IMG/VR virus record: IMGVR_UViG_3300036817_000309
Coordinates: 1 to 38,445 of that record
Strand: one strand, 5' to 3'
Source: a virus
Length of the DNA stretch: 38,445 nt
Shown: positions 22,043 to 29,075 of the stretch, in pieces
Layout: the number at the start of each line of letters is the position of its first letter
How positions within the stretch are numbered: the first letter of the stretch is position 1
The notes under the pieces: model-generated
The model's input: only the letters and a program-made list of their open reading frames with translations
Told to the model about the DNA's origin: nothing
Database searches by the model: none
Position numbers and translations under genes: made by a program

Positions 22043-23698
22043 GTGCCGATACAATCAACGAACCCGCCCGGCGTAATGATGCTGGAACAGTGGGCCGGGC
22101 TGAATCAGCTCGTCCCGCGGCACTCGATCGACGATCAGGAGCTATGGTGGAACGAAAACCTTTTTCCCATCGGGCCGGGCAGCCTGAGATCCTGCTGGGG
22201 CCATGGTCCAGTGCTATACACGGCGCCGGCCGGGACTACGATACTGCGTATCTTCTTCGGCTTTTACGGGAACAAGACGCCGCCGCTCGACTGGCCGCCT
22301 CCCGGCAGAAATGGCTGGATGTTTCTCTCCGACGGTACCGTCGACGAGGTCGATCTTGATACCCTGCAGGTCACCCATATCGGCCAGATCTGGGAGCCGC
22401 ACGCGCCGCAATATTGGGCCTCGGCCAAGGTGTGGCGGCCGCGGTGGATCGGCAATACGCCAGGCGAGGTCGGCGGGGTGCTGTTTGGCAGCCCCCAGGG
22501 CCTCTACGCCTGGGACGGCACCAATCTGTACAGCCCCGGCGATCCGGCCCCCGACTGGCTGACCAACGCCGACATTTCCGGGCTGGGGCCGTTCTACATG
22601 CCGGTCGGGCTGCCGGGCATCTTCACCATGGAGGTCTACCAGCAGCGGCTGTTCGTGGCCGGCAAGGACGTGATTGCCTACTCGGCGCCGCAGAACGGGG
22701 CGGATTTCTCGGCCTCGGGCGGCGGTGGCGCGTTCGGCTACTTCGGCGACAAGCTGGTGTACAGCTACATGGATCTGGCGGCCTCGGCGGGTTATCTGTT
22801 CTGCTTCGGCGACTCGTCGACCGACATGATCTCGAACGTCCAGCTGACCGGCGAGGGCACCGTCGCGAGCCCTTACTCAACGGTGTTCAATTATCAGAAT
22901 GTTGACCCCCAGATTGGCCACGCGTTTCCTCGTCCTGTCGGTCATTGGGGCCGTTATTTTGTCATGGGCAACGGGGCTCCCCTCCATCCACCTGATACCG
23001 ATCCTCTTGCTCATAGGGGTTCTGTATATCTTATGTTCGGTGGTGATGCTCAAGTGATCGGCGAGAAGATCACCCGGCTCTATACGACTCTGCAGAACGA
23101 CGAATTCCAGCCGACCATCTGCCCGGCGACCATCTTCGGGTTCCGGGTCATGCTGCTCAACGGCAGTTTCTTGGATCCGTTCGGCGTGCGGCGGCCGCTC
23201 TTGCTGATGTGGCACGGCAACCTGCGCGGCCGCGAAGTGTGGTCGATCGCGAGCCAAAACCTGCACCTGACGCATATCGCGAGCTACGAGCAGGACTCGG
23301 TCATCACGCCGTACGGCACCGATGGGACCAACCTGTATCAGCTGTTTGCCAACCCGGATCCGACCTTGCCGAAGCGGTTCGCGACCAAGGCCTACAAGGG
23401 ATCGGGGATCCAGGGGCTGACGATCAAAAATTGGAAACGGCTGTATCTGGAGGTAACCGACTACTCGGGTCAGGGAGCATCGTTCAATGGCCGCATCACG
23501 ACGACCGGCGGCGGCATCCCCAACGGCACGCAGGATGTGTCGTTTGAACTTGTGCCCGGACAGGTGTATAAGTTGGACCCGCAGATGATATCAGGCCAAG
23601 GACTTTCGGGCGAGCTTGATATGCTCAGTTACTCGCCCGACTTTACCATTGAACGCCTGTTCGTCGGTGCCGAGGAACGCACGCTTTTCGGAGCATAG
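22043..23698 (+). CDS. tail nozzle / tail tubular protein B-like beta-propeller
   Basis: A 551-residue protein from GTG at 22043, rich in beta strands with recurring Trp/Gly blades (GGVLFGSPQGLYAWDGTNLY, then FVAGKDVIAYSAPQNGADFS, then GYLFCFGDSSTDMISNVQLT). Opening residues (PPGVMMLEQWAGLNQLVPRH) and order after the adaptor fit nozzle or packaged-DNA-stabilisation proteins of podoviruses, which are six-bladed propellers. It would close and extend the short tail. No clear ribosome site precedes the GTG; an ATG pair at 22076 is an alternative start. Confidence 0.75.
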   Translation: MPIQSTNPPGVMMLEQWAGLNQLVPRHSIDDQELWWNENLFPIGPGSLRSCWGHGPVLYTAPAGTTILRIFFGFYGNKTPPLDWPPPGRNGWMFLSDGTVDEVDLDTLQVTHIGQIWEPHAPQYWASAKVWRPRWIGNTPGEVGGVLFGSPQGLYAWDGTNLYSPGDPAPDWLTNADISGLGPFYMPVGLPGIFTMEVYQQRLFVAGKDVIAYSAPQNGADFSASGGGGAFGYFGDKLVYSYMDLAASAGYLFCFGDSSTDMISNVQLTGEGTVASPYSTVFNYQNVDPQIGHAFPRPVGHWGRYFVMGNGAPLHPPDTDPLAHRGSVYLMFGGDAQVIGEKITRLYTTLQNDEFQPTICPATIFGFRVMLLNGSFLDPFGVRRPLLLMWHGNLRGREVWSIASQNLHLTHIASYEQDSVITPYGTDGTNLYQLFANPDPTLPKRFATKAYKGSGIQGLTIKNWKRLYLEVTDYSGQGASFNGRITTTGGGIPNGTQDVSFELVPGQVYKLDPQMISGQGLSGELDMLSYSPDFTIERLFVGAEERTLFGA

Positions 23699-23741
23699 CG
23701 TTCCTAGAACAAACAGAGACCCGATCAACGGAGGTTCGGAG

Positions 23742-23816
23742 ATGCCCAGACGACGCACACACCGATTGCGCATGACGCGCCGGGCCCGTCGCATCCGTGC
23801 CCGTCATTATCGCTGA
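23742..23816 (+). CDS. tiny protamine-like peptide (24 aa)
   Basis: A 24-residue ORF with a strong ribosome site (ggaggttcggag) right before its ATG. Twelve of its residues are Arg and two are His; there are no acidic residues (it begins MPRRRTHRLRMTRR). The strong ribosome site on so short a reading frame argues that it is real. It begins the cluster of tiny basic genes after the nozzle gene. Comparable sizes and charge are known for microvirus J proteins and adenovirus mu, which neutralise packaged DNA; a similar role is inference. Confidence 0.65.
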   Translation: MPRRRTHRLRMTRRARRIRARHYR

Positions 23817-23819
23817 CAG

Positions 23820-23975
23820 ATGGCGCGGATCCTGCGCCCCCAGAATATCGGGCGGCAGATCGGGCCGCAGTCGAAGATGCGCAACTATCGCACCCCGCAG
23901 TTCCGCGCCCGCACCAACGCGAGTTGGCGCTGGCCGCGCTATTCCACCGGGATGCGGCGTCTCAGGAGAATGTAA
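23820..23975 (+). CDS. small Arg-rich protein (51 aa)
   Basis: A 51-residue ORF starting three bases after the previous stop, without its own ribosome site, so probably translated by reinitiation. Thirteen Arg and one Lys, no acidic residues, with aromatic anchors (NASWRWPRYSTGMRRLRRM). The RQIGPQSKMRNYRTPQFRAR middle is polar and basic. Probable nucleic-acid-binding peptide; its exact role is unknown. Confidence 0.6.
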   Translation: MARILRPQNIGRQIGPQSKMRNYRTPQFRARTNASWRWPRYSTGMRRLRRM

Positions 23976-24166
23976 TGGCTAGGGGCGTCAACCTCGGTCC
24001 GCGCTCGCGCGTCGACCCTGCCGGCCGGTTCCCGACGCGCACGCCGCGCACGGTGGTGCAGGTGGTCCAGCGCGGCAAGCGCTACGAGCGGCCCGGCGGA
24101 CCGACCGGCAGCCACGGGAGAGGTCATGGCCGTCACAGGCGCACGCGGCGCGGCAGGGGCCATTAA
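23975..24166 (+). CDS. small Arg/Gly-rich protein (63 aa)
   Basis: A 63-residue ORF overlapping the previous stop by one base (TAATG) with aggag six bases upstream. Sixteen Arg and several His, only two acidic residues. It has a short beta-like patch (RTVVQVVQRGKRYERPGG) and an RG/RH-rich tail (GRGHGRHRRTRRGRGH) similar to RNA- or DNA-binding RGG regions. Part of the tiny basic gene cluster. Confidence 0.6.
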   Translation: MARGVNLGPRSRVDPAGRFPTRTPRTVVQVVQRGKRYERPGGPTGSHGRGHGRHRRTRRGRGH

Positions 24167-24336
24167 TGAGGTCGCGAAAACGCGCAAGCTTGTCCAGGCC
24201 GCGCGCCAACTTGGCCGGCGGATTTTCCCGCGCCTACAAAAGCCGGGTTCGCGGCGGCGGCGCGGACAGAGATGACCGCATCGGCTGGCGCGGCATCGGC
24301 CGCATGACCGGCTCGTCTCGGGTGGGGTCACGCTGA
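24166..24336 (+). CDS. small Arg-rich protein (56 aa)
   Basis: A 56-residue ORF, TAATG overlap with the previous gene. Fourteen Arg and two Lys; the N-terminus MRSRKRASLSRPRANL is strongly basic and a single acidic patch (ADRDD) lies in the middle. The end is Gly/Ser/Arg-rich. No family. Its overlap with both neighbours suggests coupled translation of the whole cluster. Confidence 0.55.
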   Translation: MRSRKRASLSRPRANLAGGFSRAYKSRVRGGGADRDDRIGWRGIGRMTGSSRVGSR

Positions 24337-24512
24337 TGCCGGCCGGCAAACGCGGCAATCGCGGACGCGTCAAGACCGAGCCGTGGGGCTTTGACGCCTT
24401 TCCGGACGACTGGCGCTCTGCGCGCGAGAGCGGCCGCGAGGAAAAGGTACGGCGGCGCTCGCCGCGGCCGGGAGGCCGTACCGGCCCGGCGCGACGGGAT
24501 CGCCGGCGATGA
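24336..24512 (+). CDS. small Arg-rich protein (58 aa)
   Basis: A 58-residue ORF, TGATG overlap with the previous gene and ATGA overlap with the nuclease gene. Sixteen Arg, with a central acidic/aromatic segment (TEPWGFDAFPDDWRSARESG) between basic ends. The C-terminus (PGGRTGPARRDRRR) is protamine-like. The middle could be a small protein-binding motif. Function unknown. Confidence 0.55.
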   Translation: MPAGKRGNRGRVKTEPWGFDAFPDDWRSARESGREEKVRRRSPRPGGRTGPARRDRRR

Positions 24513-24940
24513 GCAAGATGGAACGCAACAAGGGAGCTCGGATCGAGCGGGAAATTGTCGAACTCCATCGCGAGTTGGGCGTGCACGCTGAAAAGGTGCC
24601 GCTGTCGGGAGCAGCCAGCTATCAGGGCGCAGGCAATGACGTGGACGTCTATGCCTTCGGCCGAGATGCGGCAGCTTTCACTTGTGAGGTCAAGGCACGA
24701 AAGTCGGGCGAAGGGTTTGCTCTTTTGGAACGATGGCTGGCCGGCAATGATGTCCTGTTCCTGCGCCGGAATCGCGCTAAGCCGATGGTCGTGCTCTCCT
24801 GGGATGCCTATGAACAGCTGATATGCCACACTTCACAAAGCGACAGCCCAAATACCCGACCAAGCTCCAAAAGCGGGCCTCAAGAAAAAATCTCCGCAAA
24901 GCCCGCTACAAACGGAAGCCGACCCGAAAGGCTTGAATGA
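24509..24940 (+). CDS. PDDEXK nuclease, Holliday-junction-resolvase-like
   Basis: A 143-residue protein. The N-terminal helix has the conserved acid (NKGARIEREIVELHRELG), followed by LSGAASYQGAGNDVDVYAF (metal-binding Asp) and CEVKARKSGEGFALLERWLA (E-x-K). This is the pattern of small archaeal Hjc-like and phage resolvases. Residues past about 110 are low complexity, and the DNA there also encodes a Lys-rich ORF in another frame, so the tail may be shaped by that overlap. It could resolve branched DNA before packaging. It is embedded among the tiny basic genes. Confidence 0.8.
   Translation: MSKMERNKGARIEREIVELHRELGVHAEKVPLSGAASYQGAGNDVDVYAFGRDAAAFTCEVKARKSGEGFALLERWLAGNDVLFLRRNRAKPMVVLSWDAYEQLICHTSQSDSPNTRPSSKSGPQEKISAKPATNGSRPERLE
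24823..24936 (+). CDS. nested tiny Lys/Arg-rich ORF (37 aa)
   Basis: A 37-residue ORF lying entirely inside the end of the nuclease gene in another frame. Sixteen of its residues are Lys or Arg, none acidic (it begins MPHFTKRQPKYPTKLQKR). Its TGA is directly followed by ATGATG, the start of the next tiny gene, as elsewhere in the cluster. No ribosome site is clear. The composition and tight fit with the next start favour a real overlapping gene. Confidence 0.45.
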   Translation: MPHFTKRQPKYPTKLQKRASRKNLRKARYKRKPTRKA

Positions 24941-25014
24941 TGGCGCGGCGCGGCAATGCGATCGTTGTTCCCAGTCTCCGGCGGGGTGGCCGCCGCGGAA
25001 GCAGAAGGAGATAG
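24940..25014 (+). CDS. tiny protamine-like peptide (24 aa)
   Basis: A 24-residue ORF overlapping the nuclease stop by one base; an ATG three bases earlier would add one Met. Nine Arg and no acidic residue, with a short hydrophobic core (NAIVVPSL) and RRGGRRGSRRR end. Its last codons contain the ribosome site (aaggag) of the next tiny gene. Confidence 0.5.
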   Translation: MARRGNAIVVPSLRRGGRRGSRRR

Positions 25015-25018
25015 CACC

Positions 25019-25111
25019 ATGGTCGAATGGAAGAGCGAGGCCGAGAAGATCGAGGAGCAGGCCAAGCAGCGGCGTGGACGGCGGCGCTCCTACCGGCGGC
25101 GGTACCGCTGA
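25019..25111 (+). CDS. tiny bipartite acidic/Arg-rich peptide (30 aa)
   Basis: A 30-residue ORF with aaggag nine bases upstream, one of the clearest ribosome sites in the cluster. The first half is a Glu/Lys helix (VEWKSEAEKIEEQAK), the second half Arg-rich (QRRGRRRSYRRRYR). The split charge could let it fold back on itself or bridge a protein to nucleic acid. Not recognised. Confidence 0.55.
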   Translation: MVEWKSEAEKIEEQAKQRRGRRRSYRRRYR

Positions 25112-25200
25112 TGGCACGCCGCGGCAGACGCATGCATGTCACCCGCGGCGGCCGGGCGTTCTTCCCGGCGCGCGGGCGATTCCGCAGGAGCTACCGATAA
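25111..25200 (+). CDS. tiny protamine-like peptide (29 aa)
   Basis: A 29-residue ORF, TGATG overlap with the previous stop and TAATG overlap with the next start. Eleven Arg, no acidic residue, with an aromatic centre (GGRAFFPARGRFRR). It resembles, in size and composition, the J-type DNA-condensing peptides of microviruses; the resemblance is general, not an alignment. Confidence 0.55.
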   Translation: MARRGRRMHVTRGGRAFFPARGRFRRSYR

Positions 25201-25619
25201 TGGGATCCGGGCACAGAGGCCGTCAGGGCGAGTGGCCCAAGCTCAATCCCGAGACCGGTTCCGACGCCCGCAAAGACGGGCGCTGGGACGGCCATGGACA
25301 TTTCCTGGGCATGGATATGATTCAGATGGAGGGCCGACCGGTGGCCGGCCCTCTGCGCTACGGCACCGAGCCTCGTGTCGGACCGCGAGGCAAGGCCATC
25401 GAAGCCGCCGACTCGATGATGTCCGACATGGGGATGGACAGGATCTCTCCCAGAGGTTTTGATCCGGGCGGCTGGCCGGTCTGGGATCGGCAACCGCCGT
25501 CCGGACTGGTGTCGACGCACATCCGCGAGGGCACGCGGCAGGGCAGCGCCGAGTTCGACCGCAAGATGGACGCCAACATGCAGGATGCGGGGCGCAAGTC
25601 GCACAAGCGGCGGCCCTGA
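25200..25619 (+). CDS. hypothetical protein after basic-peptide cluster
   Basis: A 139-residue protein from the ATG at 25200, with aggag nine bases upstream. It is rich in Gly, Met, Asp and Arg and probably partly disordered (GHFLGMDMIQMEGRPVAGPL; AADSMMSDMGMDRISPRGFD). It ends in a basic KSHKRRP. No domain recognised. Late, probably virion-associated. Confidence 0.6.
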   Translation: MGSGHRGRQGEWPKLNPETGSDARKDGRWDGHGHFLGMDMIQMEGRPVAGPLRYGTEPRVGPRGKAIEAADSMMSDMGMDRISPRGFDPGGWPVWDRQPPSGLVSTHIREGTRQGSAEFDRKMDANMQDAGRKSHKRRP

Positions 25620-26080
25620 TGGCAATCGTTACCCTGCTGGTGCCGCCCTACGGCGAGATGTACGGGCAGGAGACCCGCAGCGCGCTGCCCGAGGTCAAGC
25701 GCCAGGTGTTCGCGTTCGAACACATGATGCAGCACAGACAACTTATGGGTGGTATGAACTCCGCAACCTATGGGCTGTCTGAGTTTTCCGTGCTACCGTA
25801 TATGCTCGACCCGGAGCAACACACATCGACGCAGGCTTCGCTATGGCACCTGAACCACGGCCAAGCGCATCAGGATGCGACGCAGAATCTACCGGGGTGG
25901 TTCGGATGGTGGGAACTGCCGACTCCCCGCCCATCGAGCCAGGTGGGATCATTCAAGGATTTTGCGGACAAGAATATGGCGACGAAGCAAGCGACAGCCT
26001 GGCTCACATTCGTGAATCACCAAGAGCATTACATCAAGAACCAAGTGCTGCCGGTGACGTTCCATTTTCCATTCTGGTAA
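25619..26080 (+). CDS. hypothetical late protein
   Basis: A 153-residue protein, TGATG overlap with its upstream gene. It is well folded by composition, with many aromatic residues (VLPYMLDPEQHTSTQASLWH, then LPGWFGWWELPTPRPS, then WLTFVNHQEHYIKNQVLPV). The His/Gln content in the middle is high. It resembles conserved hypothetical proteins next to a GNAT-like gene in podovirus clusters; function unknown. Confidence 0.65.
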   Translation: MAIVTLLVPPYGEMYGQETRSALPEVKRQVFAFEHMMQHRQLMGGMNSATYGLSEFSVLPYMLDPEQHTSTQASLWHLNHGQAHQDATQNLPGWFGWWELPTPRPSSQVGSFKDFADKNMATKQATAWLTFVNHQEHYIKNQVLPVTFHFPFW

Positions 26081-26490
26081 GGCACATCCGGTCGCCGGAG
26101 GATGACGACTGGCTGCGGTCGCTTCTGAAACGGCGTTACGGCGACAATTACGACAGCGTCAACACCGAGGCGTGGTTTCACCACGTTTGTTTGACCAACC
26201 CGCTGATCTACTATGCCATCCGTACCGACAATGCGTTCCTGATGTGCGGACTGCGGTGCTGCCCGTGGACGCCCACCGAATACGAGGTGGTCATCAACCT
26301 CGCGGTCGCCGAGGAGGGCCATGCCCATGAGCTGGTCAAGTTGTTCCGCGAGTCGATCGCATGGGGCAAGCGCCGCAACGCCACTACCTGGCTGTTCTAT
26401 TCCGACATCGACCGTGACTTTTCGCCATTGATGCGGCGTCTCGGCGCCCGCGAACAGCCGCGGTTCACCTTGCGGCTGAAGGAGGACTGA
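26074..26490 (+). CDS. GNAT-like acetyltransferase-fold protein, start uncertain
   Basis: About 138 residues from the first plausible position. The frame has no ATG, GTG or TTG near the previous stop; CTG at 26074 or ATT at 26071 are the nearest candidates, and the next upstream ATG lies deep in the neighbour. The body begins VRHIRSPEDDDWLRSLLKRR and has beta strands and helices in GNAT order (YYAIRTDNAFLMCGLRC, then EYEVVINLAVAEEGHAHELV, then TWLFYSDIDRDFSPLMRRLG). The usual acetyl-CoA R/Q-x-x-G-x-G/A loop is not clear. It may be a structural or modifying protein with this fold. Confidence 0.55.
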   Translation: MVRHIRSPEDDDWLRSLLKRRYGDNYDSVNTEAWFHHVCLTNPLIYYAIRTDNAFLMCGLRCCPWTPTEYEVVINLAVAEEGHAHELVKLFRESIAWGKRRNATTWLFYSDIDRDFSPLMRRLGAREQPRFTLRLKED

Positions 26491-26491
26491 C

Positions 26492-26836
26492 ATGTCAGGC
26501 GGCGGCGGCTCGACTCCGTTCGGCCCGGTGGGGCCCAACCCGCAGCAGTGGGGGCAGCAGGTCGCCGGCAACAGCGCTGCGCGCACACAAGCGGCCTACA
26601 GTGACCTCGGCATGTCGAGCCAGGGGCCGGGCAGCCCGGAGCAGACCGACATTCAGGCCGGCAATACCCGCGCCCAACTCGGCGCCGGACAGTTGGGTCT
26701 CGCCGAGGACCAGGCGGCGCTGCAGCAACAGCAGCAGTACCAGCAGATCAAAGGCCAGCAGGCGACCGGGCTCGGCGGCCTCGCCGGAGCGTTCTCCGGA
26801 GGCGGTGGCGGTGGTGGTGGTACAACGCTTTTCTGA
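26492..26836 (+). CDS. Gln/Gly-rich virion-type protein, copy 1
   Basis: A 114-residue protein starting MSGGGGS with many Gln and Gly, a helical Gln-rich middle (LAEDQAALQQQQQYQQIKGQ) and an end of LGGLAGAFSGGGG...TTLF. Its neighbour at 26848 has the same beginning and end, so the two arose by tandem duplication. Placed before the lysozyme and internal proteins, it is probably a small virion protein. Polyglutamine and polyglycine tracts make it largely disordered. Confidence 0.6.
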   Translation: MSGGGGSTPFGPVGPNPQQWGQQVAGNSAARTQAAYSDLGMSSQGPGSPEQTDIQAGNTRAQLGAGQLGLAEDQAALQQQQQYQQIKGQQATGLGGLAGAFSGGGGGGGGTTLF

Positions 26837-26847
26837 TGAGGTGACCC

Positions 26848-27171
26848 ATGTCAGGCGGCGGCAGCTACAGTGTTCCTTTTGCCGGTCCGGATCCGCAACA
26901 GGAATACCAGTATCTGAACCAGCAGGGCACGCTCGGCGCCATGGGGCAGTCAGCGCAGTTGGGCATGGGCCCGGGCACCGGCGAGGCGCTCCAGATCGGT
27001 GCTGCCGGCCAGCGCGCGGCGACTACAGCGGCCGGCACCGCGATGCAGGAGGACGCCCTGCAGAACCAGGCCAATGCTCTGAATGCCCAGCAGAAGGGCC
27101 AGCAGACATCGAGCCTCGGGGGTCTGGCCGGAGCGTTCTCCGGCGGTGGTGGCGGTACAACGCTTTTCTGA
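26848..27171 (+). CDS. Gln/Gly-rich virion-type protein, copy 2
   Basis: A 107-residue paralogue of the preceding gene. Shared elements are MSGGGS at the start and LGGLAGAFSGGGGGTTLF at the end; the middle (MGQSAQLGMGPGTGEALQIG, then TAMQEDALQNQANALNAQQK) has diverged. A gaggtg ribosome site lies nine bases upstream. The DNA at the two gene ends (about 26790-26845 and 27131-27180) is nearly repeated, including the downstream ribosome site. Confidence 0.6.
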   Translation: MSGGGSYSVPFAGPDPQQEYQYLNQQGTLGAMGQSAQLGMGPGTGEALQIGAAGQRAATTAAGTAMQEDALQNQANALNAQQKGQQTSSLGGLAGAFSGGGGGTTLF

Positions 27172-27182
27172 TGAGGTAAGCC

Positions 27183-29075
27183 ATGGCGCAGGTCGACGGC
27201 TCGATCGACACCAGCTATGGCGTCGGCACGCCGACCACGCAGGGCGGGACGCCTACGGTGTCCGGCGGATATCCGCTGATCAGCGACCCGAACATGGGCA
27301 TGGGCCTCTACGGCGGCGTCGGCGGTTATGATCCGAACGCCTTTGGCGGTCAGACCCCGCAGGCGACCTTCGCGCCGCAGCAGACGCAGTTCGATGCCAG
27401 CCAGCTCGGCGGCTACAGCGCCGGCCAGGATGGCGGCCAGCAGCAGGGCGGCCAGCAGCCAACCGGAATGAATCAACCGGCTGCTGATCGCTCGCAGAAC
27501 CTCGCCGAACAGCAGAACATTGCCCGGCTGCAGCAGCCGCCGGGACAGCAGCAGCAGCGCCAGCAGGGGTTCGGGCTTGAGAGCCTCGCCCGGCAGCAGC
27601 CGCAGCAGGGCGGTCGGCTGGATCTGTCGCGAGCGTTCGGGCAGGCTGACCAGACGCCAGGGCTGACCCCGGCGCAGCAGCGAACCATGATGCAGGGGCA
27701 CCCGATCCAGCCCCAGCAGCAGCCGGCGGCTCCGGTCAGCGGTGATCAGGCGGCGACCTTCAACGAGCGCTGGGGTGGCCTGCCGAGCGGCACCGGGCAG
27801 GCCAATCCGCTGTCCGCGCTGACGCAACCGCAGCAACAGCAGCCGGCGCCGCAGCAGCCGTTGACGGGCGGCGCGCAGCCCGGGGCGACGCCGGTCCAGA
27901 CGACGCGCGTTCAGCAGCAGGCGCAGCCAACGCCGCAGCAGACCGCCCCGGCCGCTGGCCGCACCGCCCAGCCGCAGGCGCGCACGCCGATGGAGCGGAT
28001 GTCGGCGCAGGCGGCCGGCATGCTGCACCAGATGGGCATCCCGTCGCCGCTCGCCGAGATCATCGCGGGCTTCCTCGGCCAGATGGTGGGCGGTGGCCAG
28101 CGCGGCCGCGGCGGCTTCCCGGGTGGAATGCCGTTCGGTGGCGGTCGGTTCAGACGCGGCCGCGGTGGGCGCTTCGGCGGTCGTCCATTCCAGGGCTTCA
28201 ACTGGCGCGGGCGAGGCGGCGGCGGCGGCTTTCCTGGCCTGCCGGGGATCGCACAGCAGTTCATGCAAGGCGCCGGCGACCAGCAGCAGGGGACTGACGA
28301 GAACGACAACCCGGTGCAGCAGCCGGATCAACAAGCGCCGGTGGATCAGCAACCGCCTGCCCAACAGCAGGATACCTCCGCGGCACCGTCTCCGGGACAA
28401 AATGACTCAGGTGCGCAGCAGCAACCGGCTGCGGGCAGCTGGGAGACGTGGAACCGGCAGACCGGACAGCCGGCAGGCGCAGTGCCATATATTCAGCGCA
28501 ACCGGCAGGGCGCACCGGGGGCGGCGACGGGCGTACAGCCAGCGGGACTGACGCCGCCGGGCCAGCAGCTGCCGGGCGTGCAGGCCGGACAGGGATTTCA
28601 GCCGATGGCCGCACAGGGAGGCCAACAGCAGCCGGGCCAGATCACGGCGCCGCTGTCGAATTTCGTGCGCACGCAGGAAGGTTTCAGCAACCGCGCCTAT
28701 CCGGACGGGCGGCAGTATTCGATCGGCTACGGCACCAAGGCGAATTCGCCGAACGAGGTGATCGACCGCAATGAGGCCGAGCGCCGGCTGCAGACCGAGC
28801 TCGGGCATGCCCAGCGCTACGTCAGTGCGGTGCTGCCGCAGAACGCCCCGCAGAATGTCCGCGATGCGCTGACGTCGTTCACCTATAACGTCGGTCCGGG
28901 CTGGACCCGCAACTCACGGCTCGCACAGGCGGTCCGCTCCGGCGACTACCGCAGCGCCGCACAGATCATGCAGTCGTATAATCACGCCGGCGGTGTCATT
29001 AATGCAGCGCTGGTGCGGCGGCGGCGGCAAGAGGCGGCGATGCTGCTCGGACAGACCCAGACGGCGCAGCTATGA
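27183..29075 (+). CDS. virion-associated lysozyme with long Gln/Pro/Gly-rich region
   Basis: A 630-residue protein. Residues 1-490 are mostly low complexity (Gln, Pro, Gly), with a Gly/Arg-rich basic segment about 300-350 (RFRRGRGGRFGGRPF). Residues 492-630 are a phage lysozyme domain (glycoside hydrolase 24): Glu in RTQEGFSNRAYPDG, Asp in PDG, then QYSIGYGTK, then FTYNVGPGWTRNSRLAQAV. The third catalytic position, usually Thr (WTIGYG), is Ser. It overlaps the next gene by four bases and is probably carried in the virion to open peptidoglycan, though a role in host lysis with the holin candidate is also possible. Confidence 0.85.
   Translation: MAQVDGSIDTSYGVGTPTTQGGTPTVSGGYPLISDPNMGMGLYGGVGGYDPNAFGGQTPQATFAPQQTQFDASQLGGYSAGQDGGQQQGGQQPTGMNQPAADRSQNLAEQQNIARLQQPPGQQQQRQQGFGLESLARQQPQQGGRLDLSRAFGQADQTPGLTPAQQRTMMQGHPIQPQQQPAAPVSGDQAATFNERWGGLPSGTGQANPLSALTQPQQQQPAPQQPLTGGAQPGATPVQTTRVQQQAQPTPQQTAPAAGRTAQPQARTPMERMSAQAAGMLHQMGIPSPLAEIIAGFLGQMVGGGQRGRGGFPGGMPFGGGRFRRGRGGRFGGRPFQGFNWRGRGGGGGFPGLPGIAQQFMQGAGDQQQGTDENDNPVQQPDQQAPVDQQPPAQQQDTSAAPSPGQNDSGAQQQPAAGSWETWNRQTGQPAGAVPYIQRNRQGAPGAATGVQPAGLTPPGQQLPGVQAGQGFQPMAAQGGQQQPGQITAPLSNFVRTQEGFSNRAYPDGRQYSIGYGTKANSPNEVIDRNEAERRLQTELGHAQRYVSAVLPQNAPQNVRDALTSFTYNVGPGWTRNSRLAQAVRSGDYRSAAQIMQSYNHAGGVINAALVRRRRQEAAMLLGQTQTAQL

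Noticed and set aside
26865-28400. 511-residue leftward ORF opposite the lysozyme gene
   Set aside because: Arg/Leu-rich translation of a GC-rich Gln/Gly/Pro-coding strand; no ribosome site or domain, and the sense strand has clear genes.
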